A stretch of DNA of 64,000 nt from Pandoraea pulmonicola. GTDB taxonomy: Bacteria; Pseudomonadota; Gammaproteobacteria; Burkholderiales; Burkholderiaceae. Each line of letters begins with the position of its first letter. Within the stretch, counting starts at the first letter, position 1. Shown one piece after another: positions 35,835-46,363 of the stretch. The stretch lies in assembly GCF_000815105.2 (NCBI RefSeq), contig NZ_CP010310.2, positions 5,332,001 through 5,396,000 on the forward strand, given 5' to 3'. The notes beneath the pieces were generated by a model, which had not been told where the DNA came from, made no database searches, and was given only the letters and a program-made list of their open reading frames with translations. The position numbers were made by a program, and so were the translations under genes.

Positions 35835-36964
35835 TGAAGAAACTGATTTTGCTGTTCGCGGCCGCGATGTTCGCGTCGACGGCGGCAGCCCAGGTGCAGC
35901 AGGCCCGCGGCAAGGCGACCGTGACGTACGAGGGCTGGTCGATTTCACGCGAGGACAAGGCGCGTGCCCTGTCCGCCGCCCAGATGAAGGCCGTGGAGTT
36001 CTACTACGCCGAAGCGGGCGAAGCCGAATCGGAGAACTTCGACGCCATCCGCCAGAAGATTCTTGCCGAACCGGACCGCTACATTCTCGACTCGACGATC
36101 CTCGCCGAAGACGAGAACTCGGACAAGAAGCAATACACGGTGGCGGTGCGCGTGTCGCTCAACGTGGCCAATCTGCGCCTTGCCGTGAAATCGAACTCCG
36201 CCGTCGCCAAGGGCGGCCCCGCCGGGCGCTCCCCGCTCGCCTTCATCTTCGTCTCGCGCGAAGTCGGCACGTCGCGCGCCTATGACGACCGGGTGTACAA
36301 ACGCGTCGACGGCAAGGTCGACGTCAAGGGTCAGGTCAACGTCTCGGAGCAAGGCACCGAGGGCGAGAACATTCGCGGCAACCAGGTCGGCACCCATGCG
36401 TCGTCCAGCACGAAGATGTCGGCCTCGATGCAGCGTTCGGCATCGATCGAAACCGGCGGCAGCACCACCCGTCGCGCGACCGATACGACCTACCGTCTGA
36501 TTCCGAGCGCGAACCTGTCGCAGGTGTTCACGTCGACGTTTGCCAAGGCCGGCTTCAAGGTCAACGAAGCCGCGCTGGTCGAGCCGTACACCGGCGGTCA
36601 GTTCAAGGTCGCCAACGTCGAAAACGACTACAAGACCGGCATGGATCTGAAGCCTGCCACGCTCGCGTCGATGGTCTCGGGCATGCGCGTCGCACGCATG
36701 GCGTACATCGCGCTGGGCACGCTCGACGTCGGCCTGGCCGATCGCGATCCGAACTCCGGACTGATGCGCGTGGCCGTCACGGTCAACGCGAAACTGCTCG
36801 ACATCGGCCAGACGATCCCCGACACCATCGCCTCTGTCGGCCCCGTGCAGTACGCCGGCACCGGCCCGACCGAAGACGAAGCACGCACGAATGCGCTGCG
36901 TCTGGCCGCCAACAACGCCTCGCGCGAATTGACCAGCCAGATCACCAATCTCAGTTTGCGTTAA
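35825..36964 (+). CDS. Exported protein of unknown function, second gene of the envelope operon
   Basis: 379 residues (376 if the ATG at 35834, which forms a TGATG overlap, is used). The signal peptide is KKLILLFAAAMFASTAAA. The mature N-terminus (GKATVTYEGWSISREDKARA followed by an Ala-rich helix) resembles the LPP20/FlgT-type domain of Vibrio outer-membrane flagellar proteins, though weakly. A Ser/Thr-rich middle (HASSSTKMSASMQRSAS) separates two folded parts. The C-terminal DEARTNALRLAANNASREL again has the LPP20-like Ala-helix look. Confidence 0.68.
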   Translation: MQVMKKLILLFAAAMFASTAAAQVQQARGKATVTYEGWSISREDKARALSAAQMKAVEFYYAEAGEAESENFDAIRQKILAEPDRYILDSTILAEDENSDKKQYTVAVRVSLNVANLRLAVKSNSAVAKGGPAGRSPLAFIFVSREVGTSRAYDDRVYKRVDGKVDVKGQVNVSEQGTEGENIRGNQVGTHASSSTKMSASMQRSASIETGGSTTRRATDTTYRLIPSANLSQVFTSTFAKAGFKVNEAALVEPYTGGQFKVANVENDYKTGMDLKPATLASMVSGMRVARMAYIALGTLDVGLADRDPNSGLMRVAVTVNAKLLDIGQTIPDTIASVGPVQYAGTGPTEDEARTNALRLAANNASRELTSQITNLSLR

Positions 36965-37006
36965 TTGCACGACTTACCCTCCCTCCTGAAGAAGAGAAAG
37001 CAGATC

Positions 37007-37660
37007 ATGAAGAAAATCATCGCTTGTGCCGTCGCCGCCGCTCTGGTCGGCGCCTCCGGTGCCTCGTTCGCTCAACTGGGCGGCCTGACCAGCCTCGTGG
37101 GCGGTGGCAGCAAGTCGAGCGAAGGCTCGGCCGATCTTTCCGGCCAGCAAGCGGCCCTGGTGAAGAACTACGTCGCCGCCAACGTCGACGTGCTCAACGC
37201 CAACGCCAAGATGGGCGAAGCGCTGGGCCTGAAGACGCAGGCCGAACAGGCCGAAGCCGTGATCGCGCAACTGAAGTCGGGCGCCACCGACGACAAGGCC
37301 GCGGCGTCGAAGGCTGCCACGGCCGTGGGCGACACGAGCGGCGCCATCGCGGCCAAGCTCAAGGAAAAGCCGGTGCTCGACGATGCATCGAAGAAGACCT
37401 TCGCGCAGGGCCTCGGCCATCTGGCGCTCGGCCTGGTGCACTACGTCGGCATGCGTAACGACGTCACGTCGATGGGCAACAACATGAAGAGCGCCTCGCC
37501 GATGGCGCTGACTTCGCTGGGCGGCGCCGCTTACGTGGTGTCGAACTTCCCGGGCTCGGTGACCGAAGCCGGCAAGGCACTCAAGAACGCCGTCGACTTC
37601 GCACGCAGCAATGGCATCGAAGTGCCGTCGGACGCCACCAAGGCACTCGCCGCGCTGTAA
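37007..37660 (+). CDS. Exported small protein of unknown function, third gene of the envelope operon
   Basis: 217 residues. The signal peptide is MKKIIACAVAAALVGASGAS (cleavage after SFA). A glycine-rich start (LGGLTSLVGGGSKSS) is followed by mostly helical sequence rich in A and K. It is highly codon-biased (GC at third positions), which suggests good expression. No family recognised. It lies 42 bp after the second gene and 21 bp before the CsgG-like gene. Confidence 0.72.
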   Translation: MKKIIACAVAAALVGASGASFAQLGGLTSLVGGGSKSSEGSADLSGQQAALVKNYVAANVDVLNANAKMGEALGLKTQAEQAEAVIAQLKSGATDDKAAASKAATAVGDTSGAIAAKLKEKPVLDDASKKTFAQGLGHLALGLVHYVGMRNDVTSMGNNMKSASPMALTSLGGAAYVVSNFPGSVTEAGKALKNAVDFARSNGIEVPSDATKALAAL

Positions 37661-37681
37661 GCCGGACCACAGAACAACGAC

Positions 37682-39112
37682 ATGATGCGTAACTCGCTCA
37701 CGGGGGCCCTCGCGGCCCTCTTTTTTATTGCCGGCTGCTCGCAAAAGGCAGCCGAGCCGCCCCAAGCCACCGCCTCCGCGCCGAGCGCCGCGGCGCCGGT
37801 CCCCGATGTGGGCAAGGTCGAGTCGGAGAAGACGACCGCCACCGGTTTCGGCAATACGGCCGGAGAAGCCATGCTCGAGGCCATGAAGGTCGCGCTCCTG
37901 CAGGTCAACGGCGCCGTCATGCAGTCGGAGAGCGTGGCGGCCAAGTATGGGCTCGACGTCAGTCTCAATCAGGACTCGGCGTCGCTGCGCGCAAGCGCTT
38001 TCGCCGAAGTGGTGGCGCAGCGCTCGGGCGGCGTCATTCAACGTTTGCGCGTGGTGAGTCTCGACGAACCGGGAGTGTTGACGAAGCGCTACAAGGCCAC
38101 CATCGAGGCCGACATCGCGAAGTTCAAACCGTCGGCCGACATGCAGAAGCTCAAGGTCGTGGTCGGCCCCGTCGTGTTCGCACAGGCGACGCTGCCGATG
38201 GGCGACGCCAGCGTGCCGTCGCGCCAGGTCGCGGCAACGCTGCGCCAACGCGTGAGCGACGCTCTCGTGCAGACGGGCCGCTTCGCCGTGCTCGATCGCG
38301 AGATGAGCCCCGAGATCGAGCAGGAGCTCGACATGATCACGTCCGGCCAGGCGCCGAGCGCCGAACTGGCGAAGCTCTCCCAGGCCGCGAGCGCCGACCT
38401 CGTGTGGAGTGCGCGTGTGAGCGCGTTCAACTACACGCGGCATGCGCGTCAGTTGCGCACCAGCGATCGCGAGCTCGTGAGTTATTCGGGCGGTTGGGCA
38501 CTGTCGCAGAAGATGGTGAACGTGGCGACGCGCCAGGTCTCGGCCGCAAGCAGCCTGAGCGCCACGCTGCCGGCAACGGCACCGACGACGCTCGGCACCG
38601 GCGTGGACAGCCAGCGCATTCTGACCGACATGACCGACCAGGCCAGCAAGGCCATCGTCAGCGCCATCCTGCAGGCGACGTTCCCGATCACGGTCATCTC
38701 GCGCGACGACACCAACGTGGTGGTCAGCCAGGGCGGTCAGGCGTTGCGCGAAGGCGGCCGCTACGCGGTCGTCGCGCTGGGCAACGAGTTCAAGGATCCG
38801 CAAACGGGGCAAAGTCTCGGACGCGCCGAGAACCCGTGCTGCGAACTGGTGGTCGAGCGGGTGACGCAGAATCTCTCGTATGGCCACCTCGACAACGTTC
38901 GCGGCAATCTGAATCTCGATACGCTGCCGATCGCCGGACTCCAGGTGCGCGGCGAGATCGCGGGCAAGCCGGCACAGGCGAGCGCCCGCGGCGATACCCA
39001 GGTCGCGGCGCAAGGCTCGCAACCGGCGCCGGCCGCGAAGGCCCCCAGGAAGAGCGCACCATCGGGCGGCGGCCAGGCCGCCCCGGCGAGCGCCCAGGAC
39101 GACAAGTGGTAA
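37682..39112 (+). CDS. CsgG-like outer-membrane lipoprotein
   Basis: 476 residues. The N-terminal lipobox is FIAGC. The central region LKVVVGPVVFAQATLPMGDA, then LRQRVSDALVQTGRFAVLDRE, follows the CsgG/LpoB fold pattern of a nucleotide-like alpha/beta domain ending in a FxVLDR strand. CsgG forms the curli export pore; other family members activate cell-wall synthases. The C-terminal 60 residues are disordered (Ala/Pro/Lys-rich). Last gene of the operon, followed by a terminator. Confidence 0.72.
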   Translation: MMRNSLTGALAALFFIAGCSQKAAEPPQATASAPSAAAPVPDVGKVESEKTTATGFGNTAGEAMLEAMKVALLQVNGAVMQSESVAAKYGLDVSLNQDSASLRASAFAEVVAQRSGGVIQRLRVVSLDEPGVLTKRYKATIEADIAKFKPSADMQKLKVVVGPVVFAQATLPMGDASVPSRQVAATLRQRVSDALVQTGRFAVLDREMSPEIEQELDMITSGQAPSAELAKLSQAASADLVWSARVSAFNYTRHARQLRTSDRELVSYSGGWALSQKMVNVATRQVSAASSLSATLPATAPTTLGTGVDSQRILTDMTDQASKAIVSAILQATFPITVISRDDTNVVVSQGGQALREGGRYAVVALGNEFKDPQTGQSLGRAENPCCELVVERVTQNLSYGHLDNVRGNLNLDTLPIAGLQVRGEIAGKPAQASARGDTQVAAQGSQPAPAAKAPRKSAPSGGGQAAPASAQDDKW

Positions 39113-39148
39113 ACCGTCTGCGCGCCTAGTCCGAGTCGATGCGTTGAG

Positions 39149-39187
39149 AACCGCCGCCCCGCCAGGGACGGCGGTTTTCTTTTTTTG
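39149..39187 (+). terminator. Rho-independent terminator of the envelope operon
   Basis: 8-bp stem AACCGCCG / CGGCGGTT with a 12-nt loop, then TTCTTTTTTT. Confidence 0.85.
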
Positions 39188-39331
39188 ACTGTCCGGTCGA
39201 CGCAACGGTGTTGCCTTCCCCAGCCTCGCCCTATCGCTCTATCGCCCTATTGCCCTCACGCGAACATCACGCGACGCGAGTAGAATCCGCATCGCGCGGC
39301 AGCATGCCGCAGCCTTTGACGGGACATCCTC

Positions 39332-39796
39332 ATGAAGACAATCGTTGCGCTGGCGTTGATGGTCACCGCGAGCTGGGCGCATGCCGAGAAGATCGGCGAC
39401 GTCAGCACCGCATTCAAGCTGTTGGGACCGGATCACAAGATCGTCGTGGACGCCTACGACGACCCGAAGGTGCAGGGCATCACGTGCTACGTTTCACGCG
39501 CCAAGACAGGCGGCATCAAGGGCATGGTCGGGCTGGCCGAGGACAAGGCGGAAGCGTCGATCGCCTGCCGTCAGGTGGGACCGGTCGCCTTCGGCAAACC
39601 GCTTCCCCAGGAAGAGGAAGTCTTCTCGGAAGGTCTGTCGCCGCTCTTCAAGAAACTGCGCGTCGTGCGCATGGTCGACAAGGCGCGCAACACGCTCGTC
39701 TACCTGACGTATTCCGACAAGCTCATCGACGGTTCGCCCCAGAACAGCGTGACCGCCGTGCCCATCGACCGCGCCACGCCGATTCCCTCGAAATAG
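39332..39796 (+). CDS. creA: CreA-family periplasmic protein
   Basis: 154 residues with a signal peptide (cleavage after AHA). The conserved CreA segments are all visible: GDVSTAFKLLGPDHKIVVDA, DDPKVQGITCYVSRAKTGG and IACRQVGPV. Two conserved cysteines could form a disulphide. The function of CreA is not established. It is a single gene between the envelope operon and a convergent regulator. Confidence 0.93.
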   Translation: MKTIVALALMVTASWAHAEKIGDVSTAFKLLGPDHKIVVDAYDDPKVQGITCYVSRAKTGGIKGMVGLAEDKAEASIACRQVGPVAFGKPLPQEEEVFSEGLSPLFKKLRVVRMVDKARNTLVYLTYSDKLIDGSPQNSVTAVPIDRATPIPSK

Positions 39797-39813
39797 TCGC
39801 CGACCGGCGGGAG

Positions 39814-41742
39814 TCAGGCGCGCAGCAAACCGAATCGCTTCAGCTTCCGGTAGAGCGTGTTGCGGCTCACGCCGAGCTTGCGGGCCGCGGCGCTCACCTG
39901 CCCCTGGCAGGCGTCGAGCGCCGCGCGCAGCGCCTGACGTTCGGCCAGTTCCAGCGGCGCATCCGCGCTCACCGTCGGCGCGTCGGTCCCCGGCGGCGAG
40001 GCATCGGCCTCGCGCAATTCGTCCGGCAGATCCTCCAGCGTGACGACACCGCTCTCGCAAAGCGCCACGAGCGTGCGGATGACGCTGCGCATCTGACGCA
40101 CGTTGCCCGGCCAGGCATAGGCACACAGCCGATCCTGTACCGCTGGCGTCACACTGAGCGAGCCGTCCGTCCGCGCCTGTGACAACAACCGTTGAATCAG
40201 GTCGATCTTGTCCTCGCGCTCGCGCAATGGCGGTATGTTGACCTCCAGACCGCTCAGCCGGTAGAACAGATCCTCGCGGAATTGCCGCTCCGCGATGCGT
40301 TCCGACAAATCGCGATGCGTCGCGCTGAGAATGCGGATGTCGAGCGGCACCGGCTCGCCGCCGCCCAGTGGCACCACCATCCGCTCCTCCAGCACGCGCA
40401 GCAGCCGCGTCTGCATGGCGAACGGCATATCGCCGATCTCGTCGAGAAATAACGTGCCGCCGTTGGCCTGCCACAGCTTGCCGTTCATCCCCTCCTTGCG
40501 CGCCCCGGTGAAGCTGCCGCCGACGTAGCCGAACAACTCGCTCTCGATCAGCGATTCGGGAATCGCCGCGCAATTGAGGGCGACGAACGGGCCGTTCGCG
40601 CGAGCACTCGCCGCATGCACCGCGCGCGCGAAGACTTCCTTGCCACTGCCGGTTTCCCCGCGGATGAGTACGGGAACGTCGTGCGCGAATACGCGGCAGG
40701 CGCGCGAAAACGCTTGCGCGAGCGCCGGGTCCGCAAACGGTTTCGCCACCGCTTGCGCCGCGGCGTCCGGGAGACCGTCGGTGCGACGCGTCGCACGGAT
40801 TGCCGCACGCGCGGGCGCTCGCACCATGGCGAGCAACAGTTCGCTCGTGTGGGTGCGAATCGGCCAGCAGGTGCTCGGTGCGGGATGTCCTTGCGCGAAG
40901 AGAGAATCGAGCGTGGGCGCGAACCATCGATCGATGCGCGAGCCGACGATCTCGTCGCGCGCGATGCCAAGACGATTGAGGGCGCTCTGGTTCGCGGCGA
41001 GCACGCGTCCCGTGTCGTCGAAGGCGATCAGCGCCTGCGCGAAACCGCCGAGGTGATCCGCCTGCTCCTGCAATTGCAGCAGCCACTCGTCGCGATATTG
41101 CTGAAAGAAATACTCGCTCTCCACGACCTTGGCGCTGAGATTCACGAGGGCGAGCGTATGGAACTGGCTCTGCCGGGTGACGTCGGCGCTCGTGGACGAC
41201 ACGTCGATGACGGCGAGCAATTCGCCCTGCGGCGCGAACACCGGACTCGCGGTACAGGTGAGCGGCGTGTGCAGCGCACGGAAGTGATCCTGCTGGCAAA
41301 TGATCACCGGCGCGCGTTCGACCACGCAAGTGCCGATACCGTTGGTGCCTTCGCACGACTCGCTCCAGTCCGCCCCCGGCCACAGGCCGGCGCGATGAAA
41401 CGCATCGCGCGAGCGCTCGTGCAGGCGCGAATCGACGATCACGCCGTCGGGGCCGGTGAGCAGCACGGCCTGGTCGGGATGCGTCAGTTGGCGTTGCAGG
41501 CGTTCGAGCACGGGCATCGACACGTGACGCAGACGTTCCATGGCATTGCGCCGCTCGCGAAGTTGCGTCGACTCGAGCACGCGTGGCGCCATGCGTGCGC
41601 CCGGGTCGAGCGCATGCTCGTCGAAGCAGCGGCGCCACGAACTGGCGATGTTCGGGTCCGTCGCCGCGACGGCAGACGTCATGTCGCCCTGAACAACGTT
41701 CAACACGCGGCGTGCGTGCGCGAATTCTGGAGTCGCTGGCAT
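39814..41742 (-). CDS. Sigma-54-dependent activator of the AcoR type
   Basis: 642 residues. A GAF-like sensor (about 70-200; [11 protein letters not shown]) and a PAS-like region (about 225-290) precede the AAA+ domain with Walker A GETGSGKE, the sigma-54 contact loop GSFTGA (variant of GAFTGA) and Walker [14 protein letters not shown]-terminal Fis-type HTH ([19 protein letters not shown]) follows. ATG at 41742 has GGGGGAG upstream. It is divergent from an aldehyde dehydrogenase gene that has a -24/-12 promoter, so it most likely activates alcohol/aldehyde oxidation. Confidence 0.92.
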   Translation of the reverse strand: MPATPEFAHARRVLNVVQGDMTSAVAATDPNIASSWRRCFDEHALDPGARMAPRVLESTQLRERRNAMERLRHVSMPVLERLQRQLTHPDQAVLLTGPDGVIVDSRLHERSRDAFHRAGLWPGADWSESCEGTNGIGTCVVERAPVIICQQDHFRALHTPLTCTASPVFAPQGELLAVIDVSSTSADVTRQSQFHTLALVNLSAKVVESEYFFQQYRDEWLLQLQEQADHLGGFAQALIAFDDTGRVLAANQSALNRLGIARDEIVGSRIDRWFAPTLDSLFAQGHPAPSTCWPIRTHTSELLLAMVRAPARAAIRATRRTDGLPDAAAQAVAKPFADPALAQAFSRACRVFAHDVPVLIRGETGSGKEVFARAVHAASARANGPFVALNCAAIPESLIESELFGYVGGSFTGARKEGMNGKLWQANGGTLFLDEIGDMPFAMQTRLLRVLEERMVVPLGGGEPVPLDIRILSATHRDLSERIAERQFREDLFYRLSGLEVNIPPLREREDKIDLIQRLLSQARTDGSLSVTPAVQDRLCAYAWPGNVRQMRSVIRTLVALCESGVVTLEDLPDELREADASPPGTDAPTVSADAPLELAERQALRAALDACQGQVSAAARKLGVSRNTLYRKLKRFGLLRA

Positions 41743-41848
41743 TGGTCGTCTCCCCCTGCCGGATGGTCTCGTAGTCGTTCCCCGAAGCATCTCCCATGCC
41801 GGGGAGGAACGCAATGCGGGAAATCAATCGCGCAGCGCGCGGCGATTG

Positions 41849-41900
41849 CCTGTCTCACGCCTGGGACAGGCGGTGTCACGGGTGGTGACACACCTGTCAC
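41849..41900. promoter_or_regulatory. Upstream activator sites for the sigma-54 regulator
   Basis: A cluster of TGTCAC and GTGACA half-sites (41874-41879, 41885-41890, 41895-41900) plus a CCTGTC/GACAGG inverted repeat (41849-41870). They lie roughly 65-120 bp upstream of the -24 element, a usual enhancer distance. Confidence 0.6.
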
Positions 41901-41966
41901 GGATTCGATACACGTTGCTTGCCCGCATGCAGCGGCGATGTCCGTCCAGACGGCATTCGGCGCGGG

Positions 41967-41982
41967 TGGCCCGCGAATTGCT
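41967..41982 (+). promoter_or_regulatory. Sigma-54 (-24/-12) promoter
   Basis: TGGCCCGCGAATTGCT fits the consensus TGGCAC-N5-TTGCW in sequence and spacing. It lies 56 bp upstream of the aldehyde dehydrogenase start. Confidence 0.8.
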
Positions 41983-42037
41983 TACCGGTCTCGCGTGGCC
42001 GATGCGCCACCGACACGACAATATCCGGAGACACGAC

Positions 42038-43558
42038 ATGCGATACGCCCCACCCGGCACGCCCGGTGCCCTGCTGTCCCTGCAACCCCGTTACGAAAAC
42101 TACATCGGCGGCAAGTTCGTCCCGCCGGTGGAAGGACGCTACTTCACCAATACGTCGCCGGTCACCGGAGGCGTCATCGGGGAGTTTCCCCGCTCCGGCA
42201 GCGCCGACATCGAACTGGCCCTCGACGCGGCGCACGCGGCGGCGGCCAAGTGGGGCAGGACGTCGGTGCAGGCACGCTCGCGCATTCTGTTGCAGATCGC
42301 CGATCGCCTCGAAGACCATCTCGAGCGCTTCGCCGTGGCCGAGACGTGGGACAACGGCAAGGCGGTGCGTGAAACGCTCGCCGCCGACCTGCCTCTCGCC
42401 ATCGATCATTTCCGCTACTTCGCCGGCTGCATCCGTGCGCAGGAAGGCACGGCGGCGGAGATCGACGAGCACACCGCGGCCTATCATTTCCACGAACCGC
42501 TGGGTGTCGTCGGTCAGATCATTCCGTGGAATTTCCCCTTGCTGATGGCCGCGTGGAAGCTCGCGCCGGCGCTCGCGGCAGGCAACTGCGTGGTGCTCAA
42601 ACCGGCCGAGCAGACGCCGCTGACGATCACGCTGTTCGCCGAGTTGGTCGGCGATCTGCTGCCCCCGGGCGTACTCAACATCGTCCAGGGTTATGGCAGA
42701 GAAGCCGGCGAAGCGCTCGCCACAAGCCGCCGCATCGCGAAGATCGCCTTCACGGGATCGACGCCCGTGGGCGGACAGATCCTGTCCAAGGCCGCGGCCA
42801 ACCTGATTCCAAGCACGGTGGAACTCGGCGGCAAGTCGCCGAACCTCTTCTTCGACGACATCATGCGCGCCGAGCCGGAATTCATCGAGAAGGCCGCCGA
42901 GGGGCTCGTGCTGGGCTTCCTGAACCAGGGCGAAGTGTGTACGTGTCCGTCGCGCGCACTCGTGCAGGAGTCGATCTACGAACCGTTCATGGAGGTCGTG
43001 ATGGCGCGCGTGGCGCGCATCAAGCGCGGCGATCCGCTGGACACGGAAACGGCAGTCGGCGCGCAGGCATCGCAGCAGCAGTTCGACAAGATCCTCACGT
43101 ATCTCGATCTCGCTCGCAAGGAAGGCGCGCAGGTGCTCACCGGCGGCGGCATCGAGAAGCTGGACGGTCCGCTCGCCTCGGGCTTCTACATCCAGCCCAC
43201 GCTGCTCAAGGGCGAGAATCGCATGCGCGTGTTCCAGGAAGAGATCTTCGGGCCGGTCGTCGGCGTGACGACGTTCCGCGACGAAGCCGAAGCGCTGGCG
43301 ATCGCCAACGACACCGAGTTCGGTCTTGGCGCGGGCGTGTGGTCCCGCGACATCAATCGCGCCTATCGCGTTGGCCGTGCGATCCAGGCCGGGCGAGTAT
43401 GGACGAACTGCTATCACCTTTATCCGGCGCATGCGGCCTTCGGCGGCTACAAGAAGTCCGGCATTGGTCGCGAGACGCACAAGATGATGCTCGATCACTA
43501 TCAGCAAACGAAGAACCTGCTGGTGAGCTACGACACCCATCCGCTCGGCTTTTTCTGA
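42038..43558 (+). CDS. Acetaldehyde-type aldehyde dehydrogenase (AcoD/ExaC-like)
   Basis: 506 residues. It has [13 protein letters not shown], the cofactor-binding GSTPVG, the catalytic base in [10 protein letters not shown] and the catalytic cysteine region [13 protein letters not shown], with the CxC arrangement typical of this branch. It ends [10 protein letters not shown], a tail common in acetaldehyde dehydrogenases of the acoD/exaC group. ATG 42038 has GGAG upstream and a sigma-54 promoter 56 bp before it. With the next gene it would take ethanol to acetate. Confidence 0.92.
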   Translation: MRYAPPGTPGALLSLQPRYENYIGGKFVPPVEGRYFTNTSPVTGGVIGEFPRSGSADIELALDAAHAAAAKWGRTSVQARSRILLQIADRLEDHLERFAVAETWDNGKAVRETLAADLPLAIDHFRYFAGCIRAQEGTAAEIDEHTAAYHFHEPLGVVGQIIPWNFPLLMAAWKLAPALAAGNCVVLKPAEQTPLTITLFAELVGDLLPPGVLNIVQGYGREAGEALATSRRIAKIAFTGSTPVGGQILSKAAANLIPSTVELGGKSPNLFFDDIMRAEPEFIEKAAEGLVLGFLNQGEVCTCPSRALVQESIYEPFMEVVMARVARIKRGDPLDTETAVGAQASQQQFDKILTYLDLARKEGAQVLTGGGIEKLDGPLASGFYIQPTLLKGENRMRVFQEEIFGPVVGVTTFRDEAEALAIANDTEFGLGAGVWSRDINRAYRVGRAIQAGRVWTNCYHLYPAHAAFGGYKKSGIGRETHKMMLDHYQQTKNLLVSYDTHPLGFF

Positions 43559-43752
43559 GCGCCCCTTCTTCACCCTCCACCCTCTATTCGACACCGAGTT
43601 TGCAGCAGGTCAAGGACGTATCGCGCTTCGGGTGCGATGCTGTCCTCAGCATCTGCAATGAATCGTGACATCGTCACCGAATCGCGTCCGGCGCCGAAGC
43701 GCCCGACGCGCGGGACGGTGCATCCTCCACAAAACCGATAAGGAGCATGACC

Positions 43753-44901
43753 ATGAGCACGACTTTCTTCATCCCGGCCGTCAACATGATGGGCATCGGC
43801 AGTCTCGACGAGGCGATCGCCGCCCTGCGGCAGTACCACTTCCGTCGCGCGTTGATCGTGACCGACGCCGGGCTCGCCAAGGCCGGTGTGGCCGAGAAGG
43901 TGGCGAAGCTGCTGGCGCAGCAGGACATTCAGTCGGTGACTTTCGATGGCGCGAAGCCGAACCCGACGGTCGGCAACGTCGAAGCCGGGCTCGCGATGCT
44001 CCAGCAGCATCAATGCGACTTCGTGATCTCGCTCGGTGGCGGTTCGCCGCACGACTGCGCGAAGGGCATTGCGCTGTGTGCGGCCAACGGCGGGAAGATT
44101 GCGGACTACGAAGGCGTCGATCGTTCGAAGAAGCCCCAGTTGCCGCTCGTCGCCATCAACACGACCGCCGGAACCGCGAGCGAGATGACGCGTTTTTGCA
44201 TCATCACGGACGAAAAGCGCCACGTGAAGATGGCGATCGTCGACCGGAACGTGACGCCGCTGTTGTCCGTGAACGATCCGGCATTGATGGCGGCAATGCC
44301 CAAGGGACTCACGGCGGCCACCGGCATGGACGCCCTCACTCACGCGACCGAGGCGTATGTGTCGACCGCGGCGACGCCGATTACCGATGCATGTGCGTTG
44401 AAGGCGGTGACGCTGATCGCGCAGAACCTGCGACGCGCGGTGTCGCACGGTGACGACATGACGGCGCGCGAGAACATGGCGTACGCGCAGTTCCTCGCGG
44501 GGATGGCGTTCAACAACGCGTCGCTCGGCTATGTCCACGCGATGGCGCACCAGCTCGGCGGCTTCTACGATCTGCCGCACGGGGTGTGTAACGCCGTGCT
44601 GCTGCCGCACGTGGAGGAGTTCAACGCCAGCGTGAGCGCGGGGCGGCTGAAGGACATCGCTCAGGCAATGGGAGAAAAGGTCGATGGACTGAGCGACGAC
44701 GAAGGCGCCAAGGTCGCGATTGCCGCCATTCGCCGACTGTCGAAGGACATCGGCATTCCGGCAGGTCTGACCGAACTCGGTGCGAAGCTGGAGGATATTC
44801 CGACGCTCGCGGCAAATGCGATGCAGGACGCGTGCGGGTTCACGAATCCGCGGCGAGCCGAACAAGCCGAGATCGAGGAAATTTTCCGGCGGGCGTTCTG
44901 A
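43753..44901 (+). CDS. Iron-containing (group III) NAD-dependent alcohol dehydrogenase
   Basis: 382 residues. NAD loop [24 protein letters not shown] and the metal-binding run [20 protein letters not shown] with spaced His residues are all canonical. ATG 43753 is 7 bp after AAGGAG; the in-frame ATG two codons earlier is too close to that site. It is 194 bp after the aldehyde dehydrogenase and probably co-transcribed. Its terminator is split by the IS element that follows. Confidence 0.92.
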   Translation: MSTTFFIPAVNMMGIGSLDEAIAALRQYHFRRALIVTDAGLAKAGVAEKVAKLLAQQDIQSVTFDGAKPNPTVGNVEAGLAMLQQHQCDFVISLGGGSPHDCAKGIALCAANGGKIADYEGVDRSKKPQLPLVAINTTAGTASEMTRFCIITDEKRHVKMAIVDRNVTPLLSVNDPALMAAMPKGLTAATGMDALTHATEAYVSTAATPITDACALKAVTLIAQNLRRAVSHGDDMTARENMAYAQFLAGMAFNNASLGYVHAMAHQLGGFYDLPHGVCNAVLLPHVEEFNASVSAGRLKDIAQAMGEKVDGLSDDEGAKVAIAAIRRLSKDIGIPAGLTELGAKLEDIPTLAANAMQDACGFTNPRRAEQAEIEEIFRRAF

Positions 44902-44986
44902 TCGCGTGGGTTGATCGGCCACGGTGACCGGCGCGCTGCGACGCGGTGCGAACGTGGAATCGACAGTAGTTTGAGATTGACGCATT

Positions 44987-45026
44987 GCCCCTCAGGCACT
45001 GGATTCGGATCCGGGGTCTGAGGGGC
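44987..45026 (+). terminator. Stem of the adh terminator, separated from its T-run by an IS
   Basis: 9-bp arms GCCCCTCAG (44987-44995) and CTGAGGGGC (45018-45026). No T-run follows here. A T-run (TTTTGTTTTTTT, 46380-46391) lies directly beyond the right end of the IS element. Joining the two restores a normal rho-independent terminator. Confidence 0.75.
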
Positions 45027-45095
45027 TAATGAGATGGTCACCCCCACCCTACACGCGGGTAACGCGGTAGGGTGTTTTCATTTTGGAGGGCCATC

Positions 45096-46121
45096 ATGCA
45101 AACCGTGACGCTGGTAGGAATCGATCTAGGCAAGCATACGTTTCACCTTCATGGGCAGGATCGGCAAGGCAAAGCCGTGTTTCGCAAGAGGGTGAGTCGC
45201 AAGCAACTGGTCGAGTTTTTCGCGACATTTCATGCTTGCACGGTGGTCATGGAGGCGTGCGCCGGAGCCCATCATATGGCCCGGCAACTTGCGGGCTTTG
45301 GGCATCAAGTCAGGCTCATCTCGCCGCAATTCGTGCGGCCTTTCGTCAAAAGCAACAAAAACGACTTCGTGGATGCCGAGGCGATTTGCGAGGCGGCATC
45401 TCGTCCGGCCATGCGGTTTGTGACACCAAAGACCGAATCGCAGCAGACGCTCGGGGCATTGCATCGGGTGCGCGAATCGCTGATTCGGGATCGGACCAAG
45501 ACGATTAACCAACTCCATGGGTTTTTGCTCGAATTCGGCATCAGCCTGCCGATCGGTCAGGCAGTCATCAGGCGTTTGCCTGCGGTGTTGGCCGAGTATT
45601 CGCTGCCGCCACGGCTTATCGCTGTGCTCGAGCGATTACACGCTCACCACAAGTACCTTTGTGAGCAAATCTGTGAAATCGAAAAGGAGCTGACGCGCCA
45701 ACTTGCCGAGGACGATCTGGGGCAACGTCTGCTGAGCATCCCCGGTGTTGGACCGATCACCGCCAGCGTGTTGGCCGCTGAGATGGGCGATGGCAAGCAA
45801 TACGCATGCAGCCGCGATTTTGCCGCAGCCACAGGGCTTGTGCCACGCCAGTACAGCACGGGCGGCCGTGCGACTTTGCTGGGTATAAGCAAGCGTGGAG
45901 ATAAGAACTTGCGGCGTTTGTTAGTGCAGTGCGCCCGAGCATATATGCAGCGGCTGGAACGTCAGACAGGCCGCCTCGCCGACTGGGTGCGCGCGATGCT
46001 CACACGTAGGCATTCGAACGTAGTGGCCTGTGCGCTAGCGAACAAGCTGGCACGAACCGCATGGGCGCTGGCCACACACAACACGATATTCGATGCGAGG
46101 CCGAGCGCCATGCCAACTTGA
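45096..46121 (+). CDS. IS110/IS1111-family transposase (DEDD recombinase)
   Basis: 341 residues. The RuvC-like N-terminal domain has GIDLGK (D10), VVMEACAG and NDFVDAEAI for the DEDD site. The C-terminal Transposase_20 domain has LLSIPGVGPITASVLAAEMG and the serine-containing YSTGG segment. Full length and intact, with GGAGGGCCATC before the ATG, so the element may be active. Confidence 0.94.
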   Translation: MQTVTLVGIDLGKHTFHLHGQDRQGKAVFRKRVSRKQLVEFFATFHACTVVMEACAGAHHMARQLAGFGHQVRLISPQFVRPFVKSNKNDFVDAEAICEAASRPAMRFVTPKTESQQTLGALHRVRESLIRDRTKTINQLHGFLLEFGISLPIGQAVIRRLPAVLAEYSLPPRLIAVLERLHAHHKYLCEQICEIEKELTRQLAEDDLGQRLLSIPGVGPITASVLAAEMGDGKQYACSRDFAAATGLVPRQYSTGGRATLLGISKRGDKNLRRLLVQCARAYMQRLERQTGRLADWVRAMLTRRHSNVVACALANKLARTAWALATHNTIFDARPSAMPT

Positions 46122-46363
46122 GCGCCTACTCCCTAACTATTTTCCGAGAAACACCCACCTGGTTTTGCGACGACTGAAATTGGATGACGTGAACGGCACA
46201 CCGGCCTGACGAACAACCTGATAAAACAATTGGCTCTTGAAGCCGAGGGGCTTTTTAGGAGTGTCAGGCGCGACTCTCATCGTGGCGCGGGGAGAAACTC
46301 CCCACATCGACGCCGGATAGATTTAGGCAAGCCAAACACTGCATCAAATCAGTCTTGCAAAAA
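46122..46363 (+). ncRNA. Candidate bridge RNA region of the IS1111-type element
   Basis: Non-coding right end of the element. It contains GAGGGGCTTTT at 46245-46255, which is identical to the 11 bases spanning the reconstructed empty target site (GAGGGGC from 45020-45026 side joined to TTTT at 46380-46383). This is what a target-binding guide of a bridge RNA should look like. The exact RNA ends are not visible. Confidence 0.55.
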
